Source of the DNA: Hydrogenophilus sp.
Lineage (GTDB): Bacteria; Pseudomonadota; Gammaproteobacteria; Burkholderiales; Thiobacillaceae
Direction of reading: 5' to 3'
Assembly (NCBI GenBank): GCA_020692235.1
Contig: JAIMKU010000015.1
Location: 1-37,625 of the forward strand
DNA: 37,625 bases
Below are positions 1-8,777 of the stretch, piece after piece (the stretch's first letter is position 1; the number at the start of each line of letters is the position of its first letter). Both the position numbers and the translations under genes were made by a program. Below the pieces are notes generated by a model that searched no databases, was not told where the DNA came from, and worked only from the letters and a program-made list of their open reading frames with translations.

Positions 1-81
1 CTGAGAGGATGCAGATTTACTGAATCGAATTTACAGCAGATTTTGGACTTGACCTGTATGTGCTAAACAAGGAATTAAAAT

Positions 82-113
82 ACGCAAGGTCGGGCCACCG
101 CTCGGCCTTGCGT
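82..113 (-). terminator. Probable Rho-independent terminator of ppdK
   Basis: 14-nt arms acgcaaggtcgggc / gctcggccttgcgt around a 4-nt loop, just past the ppdK stop. On the minus strand the stem has two A-C mismatches and is followed by ATTTTAATT. Confidence 0.65.
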
Positions 114-120
114 CAAGCGA

Positions 121-2916
121 TCAATCCAGACACTGATAATTCGCTTCCAGCAGCTTGGCCTGGGCCGCGGCAAGGCGTGCGATCGGTACTCGTGGACCGG
201 AACAGGAAACATAGTTGAGGCCGATATGGTGGCAGAAATGGATCGAGCCGGGATGTCCGCCATGCTCGCCGCAGATGCCTATCTTCAGGTCCGACCGGGT
301 CCGGCGCCCATTCTCCACCGCCATTCTCATCAACTGTCCCACACCCTTGATGTCCAGCACCTCGAACGGGTTGTCCTTGAGGATGCCGGTTTCGTTGTAA
401 GCGGGCAGGAACTTGTTTTCCGCATCCTCGCGGCTGAAGGAGAAGGTCGCCTGGGTCAGGTCGTTGGTGCCGAAGGAGAAGAATTCGGCCATTTCCGCCA
501 TGCGCCCCGCGCGCAGGCAACCGCGTACCACTTCGAGCATGGAACCGAATTTGAAGTGCACGTTGATGCCATGGGTCAGCTCCACCAGTTTGTGGATGCG
601 CTGGACATAGCTATGGATGCGCTCTAGCTCCTCCACCGTGGCAACCTGCGGCACCATGATCTCGGGATAGATTTCGATCCCTTCCTTGGCGCACAGGGCG
701 GCGGCCTCCAGCACCGCCTGAATCTGCATCGAGTAGATTTCCGGGTAAGTGATGCCCAGCCGCACACCTCGGTGGCCGAGCATGGGGTTGACCTCGGCCA
801 GGGCACGGACCTTTTTCAGCACGGCTTCCTTTTTGCTGATTACGTCGTCTTCCAGATGCGACACCTTGAAGGAGTGCAGGCCGTCCATCAGCTTCAACAG
901 GTCATCGGCCCATTGCTGGTAGAGCTTGGGGCTAAGCAGCTTAATGGTTTCCGGTAGTTCTTCCAGGTTCTTGATGGTGTCGCGCAACTGGTGCAGGTGG
1001 GCAATTTCAAGTTCCAGTTGCGACGCCGTCGGCAGAAATTCGTGCATCGGCGGATCAAGCAGCCGCACCGTCACCGGCAGTCCCTTCATCGCCTTGAAGA
1101 TGGCCTTGAAATCGGAACGCTGGATCGGCAGCAGACGATCGAGGGCGGCCTGGCGCTCTTCCGGCGTTTCCGCCAGGATCATTTCCTGGACGATGGGCAG
1201 GCGGTCGGTGCCGTTGAACATGCGCTCGGTACGGCACAGGCCGATTCCCCTGGCGCCGAATTCGCGCGCCTTGGCGGCGGACTCCGGGGTGTCAGCGTTA
1301 GCCAGTACCCGAAGCTGCGCGGTTTCGTCGGCCCAGGCCAGCAGGGTGGCCATGTCCTCGGAGAATTTCGCCTCCACGGTCGGCACCTCTCCGGCATAAA
1401 CATGGCCGCTACTGCCATCGATGGTGATGACATCGCCTTCATGCAGCGTGGTGTCGCCGATCTGGGCGCTGCGCAGCTTGTCGTTGATGACGATCTGCTC
1501 GCAACCGGACACGCAGGGTTTGCCCATGCCGCGCGCCACCACCGCGGCGTGCGAGGTCTTGCCGCCACGAGAGGTCAGGATGCCCTGGGCCTGAAAGAAG
1601 CCGTGGATGTCCTCCGGCTTGGTTTCCTCACGCACCAGGATGATCTTCTCGCCGCCGCGTCCGCGAATCTCGGCCATATCGGCATCGAACACGATCTTGC
1701 CGGAAGCCGCGCCGGGCGAGGCCGGCAGGCCCTGCGCCAGGGATTTTCCCTTGAAATCGCGGATCAACTGCGGCACCAGCATCTGCTCCAGCATGGCCGG
1801 CTCGATGCGCAGCAGGGCGCGCTCCCTGGTAATCAAACCCTCATGGAACAACTCCACCGAGGTGCGCACCATGGCGTGGGCGTTCATCTTGCCGTTGCGG
1901 GTTTGCAGGCAATATAGCGTGCCTTTCTCGATGGTGAACTCGAAATCCTGCACTTCGTGGTAATGCGATTCCAGCCGGTTACGCAACTCCACGAGCTGGC
2001 GGTAGATTTCCGGCATCTCCTTTTCCATCTCGGCGATCGCCTTGGGTGTGCGGATGCCGGCCACCACGTCCTCGCCCTGGGCGTTGGTGAGATATTCGCC
2101 GTAAATATGGTTCTCGCCGGTGCCGGGGTTGCGGGTGAAACCCACACCGGTACCGGAATCGTTGCCCATGTTGCCGAACACCATGGTGCAGATGCTGACC
2201 GCAGTGCCGTCGGCCATTTCCTTGGTGATCCTGAACTGCTTGCGGTAATCCACCGCACGCTTGCCCATCCAGGAGCGGAACACCGCCCCGACGGCTATTT
2301 CAAGCTGCTCAAAGGGGTCCTGTGGGAACGGCCTGCCGCTGTGGTGCTGGATGATAACGAGGAATTCGTCGGCCAGTTCCTTGAGGTGCTCGGCCTTCAG
2401 GTCCAGGTCCACCTGCGCGCCATATTTTTTCTTGATCGCCGCCATGCGCTCGTCGAAATGCTCGTCGCCTATGCCCAGCGCGATCTTGCCGAACAACTGG
2501 ATGAAGCGGCGCCAGGAATCATAGGCAAAACGGGGATTGCCGGTCTGTTCGATTAAGCCCTTGATGGAGGTTTCGTTGAGGCCGAGATTCAGGATGGTGT
2601 CCATCATCCCCGGCATCGACATCGATGCGCCAGAACGCACTGAGACCAGGAGTGGCTTTTCGCTGCTGCCGAAACCCTTGCCGGTCTTCTTTTCCAGCGC
2701 CGCCATATGCGCCCTGATAGTCGCCATCAGGCCTTCCGGCAACTGGCTTTTTTCCAGGTAGGCGAGACAGGCTTCGGTGCTGATGACGAAGCCGGGCGGG
2801 ACGTTCAGCCCGATCTGTGTCATCTCGCACAGATTGGCACCCTTGCCGCCCAGCAACATCTTGTTCTTGCCGTCTCCCTCTTCGAATGCATATACGTATT
2901 TCTTGCCGTCAGCCAT
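121..2916 (-). CDS. ppdK: Pyruvate, phosphate dikinase
   Basis: ORF with KYVYAFEEGDGKNKMLLGGKGANLCEM N-terminus, LTSRGGKTSHAAVVARGMGKPCVSGC catalytic His region and C-terminal PEP-binding barrel. The ORF track begins at an upstream TTG (2931); ATG at 2916 has a GAGGGG Shine-Dalgarno. Confidence 0.96.
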   Translation of the reverse strand: MADGKKYVYAFEEGDGKNKMLLGGKGANLCEMTQIGLNVPPGFVISTEACLAYLEKSQLPEGLMATIRAHMAALEKKTGKGFGSSEKPLLVSVRSGASMSMPGMMDTILNLGLNETSIKGLIEQTGNPRFAYDSWRRFIQLFGKIALGIGDEHFDERMAAIKKKYGAQVDLDLKAEHLKELADEFLVIIQHHSGRPFPQDPFEQLEIAVGAVFRSWMGKRAVDYRKQFRITKEMADGTAVSICTMVFGNMGNDSGTGVGFTRNPGTGENHIYGEYLTNAQGEDVVAGIRTPKAIAEMEKEMPEIYRQLVELRNRLESHYHEVQDFEFTIEKGTLYCLQTRNGKMNAHAMVRTSVELFHEGLITRERALLRIEPAMLEQMLVPQLIRDFKGKSLAQGLPASPGAASGKIVFDADMAEIRGRGGEKIILVREETKPEDIHGFFQAQGILTSRGGKTSHAAVVARGMGKPCVSGCEQIVINDKLRSAQIGDTTLHEGDVITIDGSSGHVYAGEVPTVEAKFSEDMATLLAWADETAQLRVLANADTPESAAKAREFGARGIGLCRTERMFNGTDRLPIVQEMILAETPEERQAALDRLLPIQRSDFKAIFKAMKGLPVTVRLLDPPMHEFLPTASQLELEIAHLHQLRDTIKNLEELPETIKLLSPKLYQQWADDLLKLMDGLHSFKVSHLEDDVISKKEAVLKKVRALAEVNPMLGHRGVRLGITYPEIYSMQIQAVLEAAALCAKEGIEIYPEIMVPQVATVEELERIHSYVQRIHKLVELTHGINVHFKFGSMLEVVRGCLRAGRMAEMAEFFSFGTNDLTQATFSFSREDAENKFLPAYNETGILKDNPFEVLDIKGVGQLMRMAVENGRRTRSDLKIGICGEHGGHPGSIHFCHHIGLNYVSCSGPRVPIARLAAAQAKLLEANYQCLD

Positions 2917-3239
2917 GGTCACACCCCTCAAATTCCATGATTACAGAAAATCCTCTAAGCGAGGTCGGCCCGACACCCGACGCCTCCCCACGAAGCGCGA
3001 CAGCCGTTATCCCATTGAACACACTGCGAGATGCCTCTGCCATGCAGCCGAAACACCGATTTTCGGTCTCGCTGGAATCGCCACCGAGACCTTCGGCAAA
3101 GGTCTCCCAAAGCAATTTCCCGGCGCAGCATCCGCAGGCGAAAGTTTACCTTTCGTTGCCACTCTCGGCAAAGCTAAAGATGCGGATGTCTGAATAACGA
3201 ATGTCTGAAGTATCTTTTGGGACGCACCGCCGCGCTATC

Positions 3240-3253
3240 GCGGGCAAGCCCGC
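3240..3253. repeat. Short perfect hairpin GCGGGCAAGCCCGC, REP-like
   Basis: Perfect 6-bp inverted repeat with AA loop between lemA and ppdK. Core resembles Pseudomonas-type REP sequences (recalled, not searched). Confidence 0.4.
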
Positions 3254-3284
3254 TCCCCATATAGTCGGTCAGGATTAACCTGGT

Positions 3285-3893
3285 CTATTTCGCCGGTGCC
3301 GGGGTAGCGAAGTCCACAGTGGGCGGCGCGGCGATGGTTTTTTCATTTTCGACCGTGAAATTGGCCTTGGTCTTGTAGCCGAACAGCATGGCGGTCAGGT
3401 TGCTGGGGAATTGGCGCATGGTCACGTTGTATTCCCTCACCGCCTGGATATAACGGTTGCGCGCCACGGCGATACGGTTCTCGGTGCCTTCAAGCTGGGC
3501 CTGGAGGTCGCGGAATACGGCGTCAGCCTTCAGTTGCGGGTAGTTCTCCGCCACTACCAAGAGCCGACTCAAGGCGCTCGACAGCTCGCCCTGGGCGGAC
3601 TGAAACTTGGCAAAGGCGGCCGGGTCGTTGACCAGCTCCGGGGTGGCGGCAATCTGGCCGACTTGAGCGCGGGCCGCGGTCACCTGGATCAATATATCCC
3701 GCTCGTGGGCAGCATAACCCTTCACCGTGTTGACCAGATTAGGGACCAGATCGGCGCGGCGCTGATACTGGTTCAATACCTCGGACCACTGTGCCTTAAT
3801 CGCTTCGTCCTGGGCCTGCATGGTGTTGTACCCGCAGCCCGTAAGCTGCGTCGCAGAAATCAAAAAGATAATAGCGAACAATATATTACGCAT
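3285..3893 (-). CDS. lemA: LemA family protein (lipoprotein-like N-terminus)
   Basis: N-terminal hydrophobic segment ending TGCGYN; LemA-typical QYQRRADLVPNLVNTVKGYAAHE and VAENYPQLKA motifs. Confidence 0.93.
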   Translation of the reverse strand: MRNILFAIIFLISATQLTGCGYNTMQAQDEAIKAQWSEVLNQYQRRADLVPNLVNTVKGYAAHERDILIQVTAARAQVGQIAATPELVNDPAAFAKFQSAQGELSSALSRLLVVAENYPQLKADAVFRDLQAQLEGTENRIAVARNRYIQAVREYNVTMRQFPSNLTAMLFGYKTKANFTVENEKTIAAPPTVDFATPAPAK

Positions 3894-3911
3894 AATTGTT
3901 AACTCCTTTTA

Positions 3912-4631
3912 TTAAGAAATATCAAGCTTCAGCAAAGACTTTGCCAAGCATAAATCGTCCCAAACCTTGGCCTTGTCGGCCGGGTTGCGCAGCAGATAAG
4001 CCGGATGATAGGTCACCACCAGAGGGACGTTCCGGTACCGATGCGCCGTGCCCCGCAACCGGGAGATCGAATCCCCGGTAAGCAACAGACTTTGGGCCGC
4101 GAAACGCCCCATTGCCAGGATGATCCGGGGTTGAATCAGGTCGATCTGCCGCTCCAGATACGGGATGCAGGCCGCCACCTCGTCGGGTTTGGGGTCCCGG
4201 TTGCCGGGCGGCCGGGATTTCAGCACGTTGGCGATGTAAAGATTTGTACCGCGCGTCAGCCCGATGGCGGCCAGCATGGCATCCAACAGCTTTCCCGCCT
4301 GGCCGACGAAGGGCTCGCCCAAGCGGTCCTCCTCGGCGCCTGGCGCCTCGCCGACGATCAACCAGTCGGCCTCGCGGTCGCCGACGCCGAATACGCCTTG
4401 AGTACGGGTCTCGTGCAATGGACAGCGGTGACAGGACGCTACCGCCTGACGAAGCGTTTCCATATCCATGTCAGCAATATCGGCAGCAGCAGCTTGCCGA
4501 TCCTGCTCTGCACCCGCCGCCGCCGGGACGGGCGAAGCAACCGGTTCATCAGCCGCCGCGCGTAAGCGCCAGACCGGCCACAAGCCGAGTGTCCTCAGTC
4601 TCTCATCGGCCGGCATATTCACAGGTCGCAC
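3912..4631 (-). CDS. Uracil-DNA glycosylase, family 4-like
   Basis: CxxCPL (ASCHRCPLHETRTQ), VGEAPGAEEDRLGEPFVGQAGKLLDAML, NVLKSRPPGNRDPKPDE and TYHPAYLLRNP motifs. Start could be GTG 4631 or ATG 4616. Confidence 0.93.
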   Translation of the reverse strand: MRPVNMPADERLRTLGLWPVWRLRAAADEPVASPVPAAAGAEQDRQAAAADIADMDMETLRQAVASCHRCPLHETRTQGVFGVGDREADWLIVGEAPGAEEDRLGEPFVGQAGKLLDAMLAAIGLTRGTNLYIANVLKSRPPGNRDPKPDEVAACIPYLERQIDLIQPRIILAMGRFAAQSLLLTGDSISRLRGTAHRYRNVPLVVTYHPAYLLRNPADKAKVWDDLCLAKSLLKLDIS

Positions 4632-5083
4632 CTCATCACCAGCGCGTCCTCGCGACCTTGATCGGCGGGGTAGTAATGCCGTCTCAAGCCCACGGCCTCG
4701 AAGCCTAGGCGGTCATACAGGTCGATGGCCTTGGCATTGGAGGGTCGCACCTCCAGAAACAGGGTTTCGACGCCATAGTCCGGCGCACTCGACATCAGCC
4801 TTTGCATCATCTGACGGCCCAGCCCCCTACCCTGCCAATCCGGCGCCACGCAACAATTCAACACATGACCCTCGCCCGCCCCCGCCATCAGGATGCTATA
4901 GGCCACGATCTCGGTGCCGATTTCGGCCACCCAACAGCTATAGCCGGAGCTCAGGCAATCGACAAAATTGCCCCGCGTCCAGGGATACGGGTAGGCCGCC
5001 CGTTCGATCAGGATGATCCGGTCGACATCCACCGAGGCCATCGGCCGGAAGGCGTGGACGATAGGAGCCACCAGTGCGTTCAT
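4619..5083 (-). CDS. rimI: Ribosomal protein S18-alanine N-acetyltransferase
   Basis: GNAT fold with CCVAPDWQGRGLGRQMM and LEVRPSNAKAIDLYDRLGFEAVGLRRHYY; follows tsaB as is common. Confidence 0.93.
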   Translation of the reverse strand: MNALVAPIVHAFRPMASVDVDRIILIERAAYPYPWTRGNFVDCLSSGYSCWVAEIGTEIVAYSILMAGAGEGHVLNCCVAPDWQGRGLGRQMMQRLMSSAPDYGVETLFLEVRPSNAKAIDLYDRLGFEAVGLRRHYYPADQGREDALVMRCDL

Positions 5084-5739
5084 CGCTCGCGGGTCTTCAA
5101 GGCAACCTTGTCGCGGATGTAATAGGGCTCAACCGCGTCGGGCGCACTGCCGCGGCCGGCGGCAAAAATCGCTAAGGCCAGTTGGGCAATCGCCTGGGCA
5201 TGGGGATAAACCCCTGGCCGCAACTCGCTCAAACGACCCGATAAAAGCTCTGGGTAGGCAGCAAAGCCGGTGCCGCACCCCAGCCAGTCGCCAGCATCCG
5301 GCAAGGTCAGTGCCGCCGGTTTCAATAGCGCCGGCGCCATCACCTCGACCATGACCTCGTCTTGCCGGCGATAGGCCGCCGCGTAAATCTCGTGCATCCG
5401 GGCGTCGATGCAGGCCATTACCTGAGCCGCGCCGGTCGAGTGGGCCATCGCCTCAAGTGTGACAACCCCGGCGACCGGGATGTCCGCGCCCAGCGCCAAA
5501 CCCTGGGCGACGCCGCAACCGATGCGTAGACCGGTGAACGAACCGGGCCCCTTGCCATAGGCCAAGCCAGCCAGATCGGTCAAAGCCAAACCAGCCTCGG
5601 CCAGCAACGCCCCGATCATCGGCAGCAACAGTTCGGAATGCCGGTTGCCAGCCATCTCCTCGCGCGCCAGCCAGGCGCCGTCGAGATAGAGCGCGGCCGA
5701 GCACAGTTCGGTGGAAGTATCGAAAGCCAGTAGTTTCAA
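5080..5739 (-). CDS. tsaB: tRNA threonylcarbamoyladenosine biosynthesis protein TsaB
   Basis: MKLLAFDTSTELCSAAL and GPGSFTGLRIGCGVAQGLALG motifs. Confidence 0.95.
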   Translation of the reverse strand: MKLLAFDTSTELCSAALYLDGAWLAREEMAGNRHSELLLPMIGALLAEAGLALTDLAGLAYGKGPGSFTGLRIGCGVAQGLALGADIPVAGVVTLEAMAHSTGAAQVMACIDARMHEIYAAAYRRQDEVMVEVMAPALLKPAALTLPDAGDWLGCGTGFAAYPELLSGRLSELRPGVYPHAQAIAQLALAIFAAGRGSAPDAVEPYYIRDKVALKTRER

Positions 5740-5789
5740 GAGTCGGGGGCGAGGTAGAAATGAAAGGCGATTCTACCTGTTAGCGCCGT

Positions 5790-6164
5790 TTATTGGCGGT
5801 CATCGACGACCAGGACCTCGAACAGCACCCGCCGCCAGGGGTTACGGCCCTTTTGCAGATTGACGATCCGGCCTTCGACCTGAGTGCCGCGATCCATGAG
5901 CCGGGCCAGGTCGACATTATCGGCGCGTGGCGCATAGCCGATCATCGCCCCGCGCCACTCGACGCGGACGGCCTGGGCGTCGTAAGGATTATCGGATTCA
6001 CGGATCAGTTGCAAACGATCGCCCACCTGCATGAGCGGAAAAAGCGCCCGGCCGGCGTGGTACTGAAAGCCGGCCAGGGGTGAGGTTTGCAGAATAACTT
6101 GAGACTCGACCTCGGCCCATACCGACGCCGGCCAGGCGATCAGTAGCCAGGCCAGGCGCCACAT
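5790..6164 (-). CDS. Exported stand-alone HIRAN-domain protein
   Basis: N-terminal signal peptide-like MWRLAWLLIAWPASVWA; HIRAN-like core GFQYHAG...GDRLQLIRESDNPYDAQAVRVEWRGAMIGYAPRADN. Confidence 0.8.
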   Translation of the reverse strand: MWRLAWLLIAWPASVWAEVESQVILQTSPLAGFQYHAGRALFPLMQVGDRLQLIRESDNPYDAQAVRVEWRGAMIGYAPRADNVDLARLMDRGTQVEGRIVNLQKGRNPWRRVLFEVLVVDDRQ

Positions 6165-6176
6165 GGGCTTATCGAA

Positions 6177-6314
6177 TCAACGACGGTTGGGACTGGTGCC
6201 GGGACCGCCACGCGGGCCGGGGGGATTATTGTCGCGATCGAAGGCAAACGCCGGACCGGCCAGCAGCGAACTCAACAGTACAAACAGCAACGATTTCGAA
6301 AGCTTACGCATCAT
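6177..6314 (-). CDS. Small exported Pro/Gly-rich peptide (45 aa), hypothetical
   Basis: Read by eye, not in the ORF track: MMRKLSKSLLFVLLSSLLAGPAFAFDRDNNPPGPRGGPGTSPNRR*. AAGGAG Shine-Dalgarno just upstream (second ATG at 6311 has better spacing); classic signal peptide with AFA cleavage site. Confidence 0.7.
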   Translation of the reverse strand: MMRKLSKSLLFVLLSSLLAGPAFAFDRDNNPPGPRGGPGTSPNRR

Positions 6315-6375
6315 ATTCTCCTTGGCTTGAGGTCACGCCTTGTTCGGCGCTGATGGACAGCCTACCCTCATCAAG

Positions 6376-8337
6376 TTACTCAACTGGTTCCGAAGTGCAA
6401 GGAATCGTTTCAGATTGTTTCGTGAAAAATGCCGTGGCGTCGACCTGTTTGCGGCTCCGGGTCATCGGCGGCAGCGATTGCCATATCCGCCGGCCATAGG
6501 GTTTCTCGACCAAACGCGGATCGCAGATCATCAGCACACCACGATCGCTTTCCCGGCGAATCAGCCGGCCGGCGCCCTGCTTCAGGTTGATGACCGCGTG
6601 GGGCAATTGATAGTCGAAGAACGGATTGCCGCCGGCCCGTTTCATGGCCTCGATGCGTGCCGCCAGGACCGGGTCGTCGGGCGGCTGGAATGGCAACCGG
6701 TCGATCATGACTAGCGAGAGGGCATCGCCGGCCACGTCGACGCCTTCCCAGAAACTCTGGCTGCCGAGCAACACCGCGTTACCCAGTTCCCGAAAGCGGT
6801 TGAGCAGCTCGCTGCGGCTGCCGCTGCCCTGCAACAACAAAGGCATGACCGGCCCTTCCGAGTGCATCTTTTCCAGCACCAGGCCATGGGCCTCGTTCAT
6901 GGCCCTGAGCGAGGTAAACAGCAGGAACGCCCGGCCGCCGCTGGCCTTGAGTACCGGCCAGACGGCCTCGACCACGGCCCGGGTATAGCCCGGCGAATTG
7001 GGATCGGGCATCCCTTCTGGGACATAGAGCAAGGCCTGGTTGGGATAATCGAACGGGCTGTCCCAATAACCGGTATCCGCGTCGGTCAGGCCAATCTGAC
7101 CAAGAAAGTGGCTGAAGTCGCCGCGCACCGCCAAGGTGGCCGAGGTAAACACCCAGGCCCGGCTGTCCTGTTGCAGTTGCCGGGCGAACAATTCGCCAAC
7201 ATCCAGCGGCGTGATGTGCAACAGCACCGCGTGCTGAGTCGCTTCCAACCAGCGTATCTGATCGCCCGCCGCCGTCACGTCCAGCCAATCGTTGAGCACG
7301 GCCTCGGTCTGACGGCAGCGCTCAAGGCAACTCTTCAGGCCTTCCGAGCGTTCCGCCTGAGCGCCCAGCAGGCGTTCAAGTTCGGCCAGATCGGTGCGCA
7401 ACACCGCCAGCGACTGGGCGAATTCGCTCTTCTGTAGGGCCTGGACGGCCGGCAGCCGCATCGGCAGAGTGCCCAACGCGATCCGGACCTCGCGGGCCGC
7501 CGCATCGACCTGAGCCGCGTATTGAGGCAGATCGACGCAATCGCCGGCCGCTGCCGCCGTCTCCTGGCGGATGTCCCGGGTCAGGTCCACGACCATGCCT
7601 GTGGTGATCGTGCGGCCAAAGAACAGGCTGGCGATCTCGGGCAATTGATGGGCCTCGTCGAAGATGACCGCATTGCAGGCCGGCAACAATTCGCCCGCGC
7701 CCTCGTCCTTGAGCCATACGTCGGCGAAGAACAGGTGATGGTTGATGACCACCAGATCGGCCTCCAGCGCTTTTTTTCGGGCCTTGAGCAGGAAGCAGTC
7801 CTGGTGTTTCGGGCAGTCCCCGCCCAGACAATTGTCGCGAGTGGAGGTTGCAAAGGACCAGGCCAGCGAGTTTTCGGGCACTTCCGACAGGGCCATGCGG
7901 TCGCCGGTACTGTCGATCCGGGCAAACTGGGCAATGCGGCGTAGGTGCCGGGCCTGCTCCTGGGTGGTCAGCCGGGCATCGGCCAGTGCCTGCTCCAGGT
8001 GATAGTGGCAAACGTAATTGGCCCGGCCCTTGAGCAAGGCCACCTGAATCGGCCGCTTGAGGGCCTTGCGCACGGCCGGGATGTCGCGGTGGAAAAGCTG
8101 ATCCTGCAAGGTCTTGCTGCCGGTGGACAGGATGCATTTGCCGCCCGCGAGCATGGTGGGGATCAGATACGCCAGCGTCTTGCCGGTGCCGGTGCCCGCT
8201 TCCAGCACCAATTGCGTCCGTGACTCCAGGGCGGAAAAAACCCGCCGCGCCATCTCAAGTTGTTGCCCGCGCGGCCGATAATGCGTAATGACGGCCTTGA
8301 GCGGACTCGCATCGGAAAAGTAATCGTCCAGGTCCAT
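6376..8337 (-). CDS. dinG: DinG/YoaA-family ATP-dependent DNA helicase (XPD-like, Fe-S)
   Basis: Walker A EAGTGTGKTLAYLIP, DEAH box FDEAHQLPE, Cys-rich CHYH...CLGGDCPKHQDC, helicase C motif GRLIRRESDRGVLMICDPR. Preferred start MDLDDYF at 8337. Confidence 0.93.
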   Translation of the reverse strand: MDLDDYFSDASPLKAVITHYRPRGQQLEMARRVFSALESRTQLVLEAGTGTGKTLAYLIPTMLAGGKCILSTGSKTLQDQLFHRDIPAVRKALKRPIQVALLKGRANYVCHYHLEQALADARLTTQEQARHLRRIAQFARIDSTGDRMALSEVPENSLAWSFATSTRDNCLGGDCPKHQDCFLLKARKKALEADLVVINHHLFFADVWLKDEGAGELLPACNAVIFDEAHQLPEIASLFFGRTITTGMVVDLTRDIRQETAAAAGDCVDLPQYAAQVDAAAREVRIALGTLPMRLPAVQALQKSEFAQSLAVLRTDLAELERLLGAQAERSEGLKSCLERCRQTEAVLNDWLDVTAAGDQIRWLEATQHAVLLHITPLDVGELFARQLQQDSRAWVFTSATLAVRGDFSHFLGQIGLTDADTGYWDSPFDYPNQALLYVPEGMPDPNSPGYTRAVVEAVWPVLKASGGRAFLLFTSLRAMNEAHGLVLEKMHSEGPVMPLLLQGSGSRSELLNRFRELGNAVLLGSQSFWEGVDVAGDALSLVMIDRLPFQPPDDPVLAARIEAMKRAGGNPFFDYQLPHAVINLKQGAGRLIRRESDRGVLMICDPRLVEKPYGRRIWQSLPPMTRSRKQVDATAFFTKQSETIPCTSEPVE

Positions 8338-8378
8338 TAGCGCAGTGTAGCGGATGGTGTCTTGTGAAAGGAAACGAC

Positions 8379-8768
8379 ATGCCACGCTGGTTGGTAATTG
8401 TGTTGGCCCTGGCGGTGGCGCATTCGGCTTGCGCCAAAGAGGTCACCCTGGCCAGTTGTCTGCAACAGGCCTTGCGCGCCGAGGACCGCCTCTATCGCCT
8501 GGGTGGCGACGAATTCGCCGCGCTGCTCCAGGACACCACCATAGAGCAGGCCGAGGTCATCGTTCGACGCTGCCAGGAACAGATCGAAAGACACGACTTC
8601 GGCCAATATGGGCTGACCATGCCGGTGGTGCTGAGCATCGGCGTTGCCCAGGCCGATCCGGACCTAACCTTCAACGAGGTGCTAAGGCGCGCCGATGCCG
8701 CCATGTACCGCGCCAAGCAGTCAAGCGACCGGAAGGTGGTGTTCCATGGAGCGACGACAGACTCCTAG
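8379..8768 (+). pseudogene. Truncated GGDEF protein: signal peptide fused to the C-terminal half of a GGDEF domain
   Basis: MPRWLVIVLALAVAHSACAKEVTLASCLQQALRAEDRLYRLGGDEFAALLQ...RADAAMYRAKQSSDRKVVF. The N-terminal GGDEF half (DxDxFKxxND) and any sensor region are missing. ORF track start is 8364; MPRW ATG is at 8379. Confidence 0.75.
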
Positions 8769-8777
8769 GCCCGACGA

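Noticed and set aside
991-1917. 308-aa plus-strand ORF antisense to ppdK
   Set aside because: Shadow ORF opposite a highly conserved gene; no family resemblance.
2941-3190. Glycine or cobalamin riboswitch upstream of ppdK
   Set aside because: Only fragments such as TGCCGAAGG and GGAGACCT resemble consensus pieces, in the wrong order; not enough to call without Infernal.
2777-3197. Plus-strand ORFs running through the ppdK/lemA spacer (138 and 126 aa)
   Set aside because: Two different frames are open at once, they start inside ppdK antisense, and have no recognisable motif; the inverted repeats fit an RNA/spacer interpretation better.
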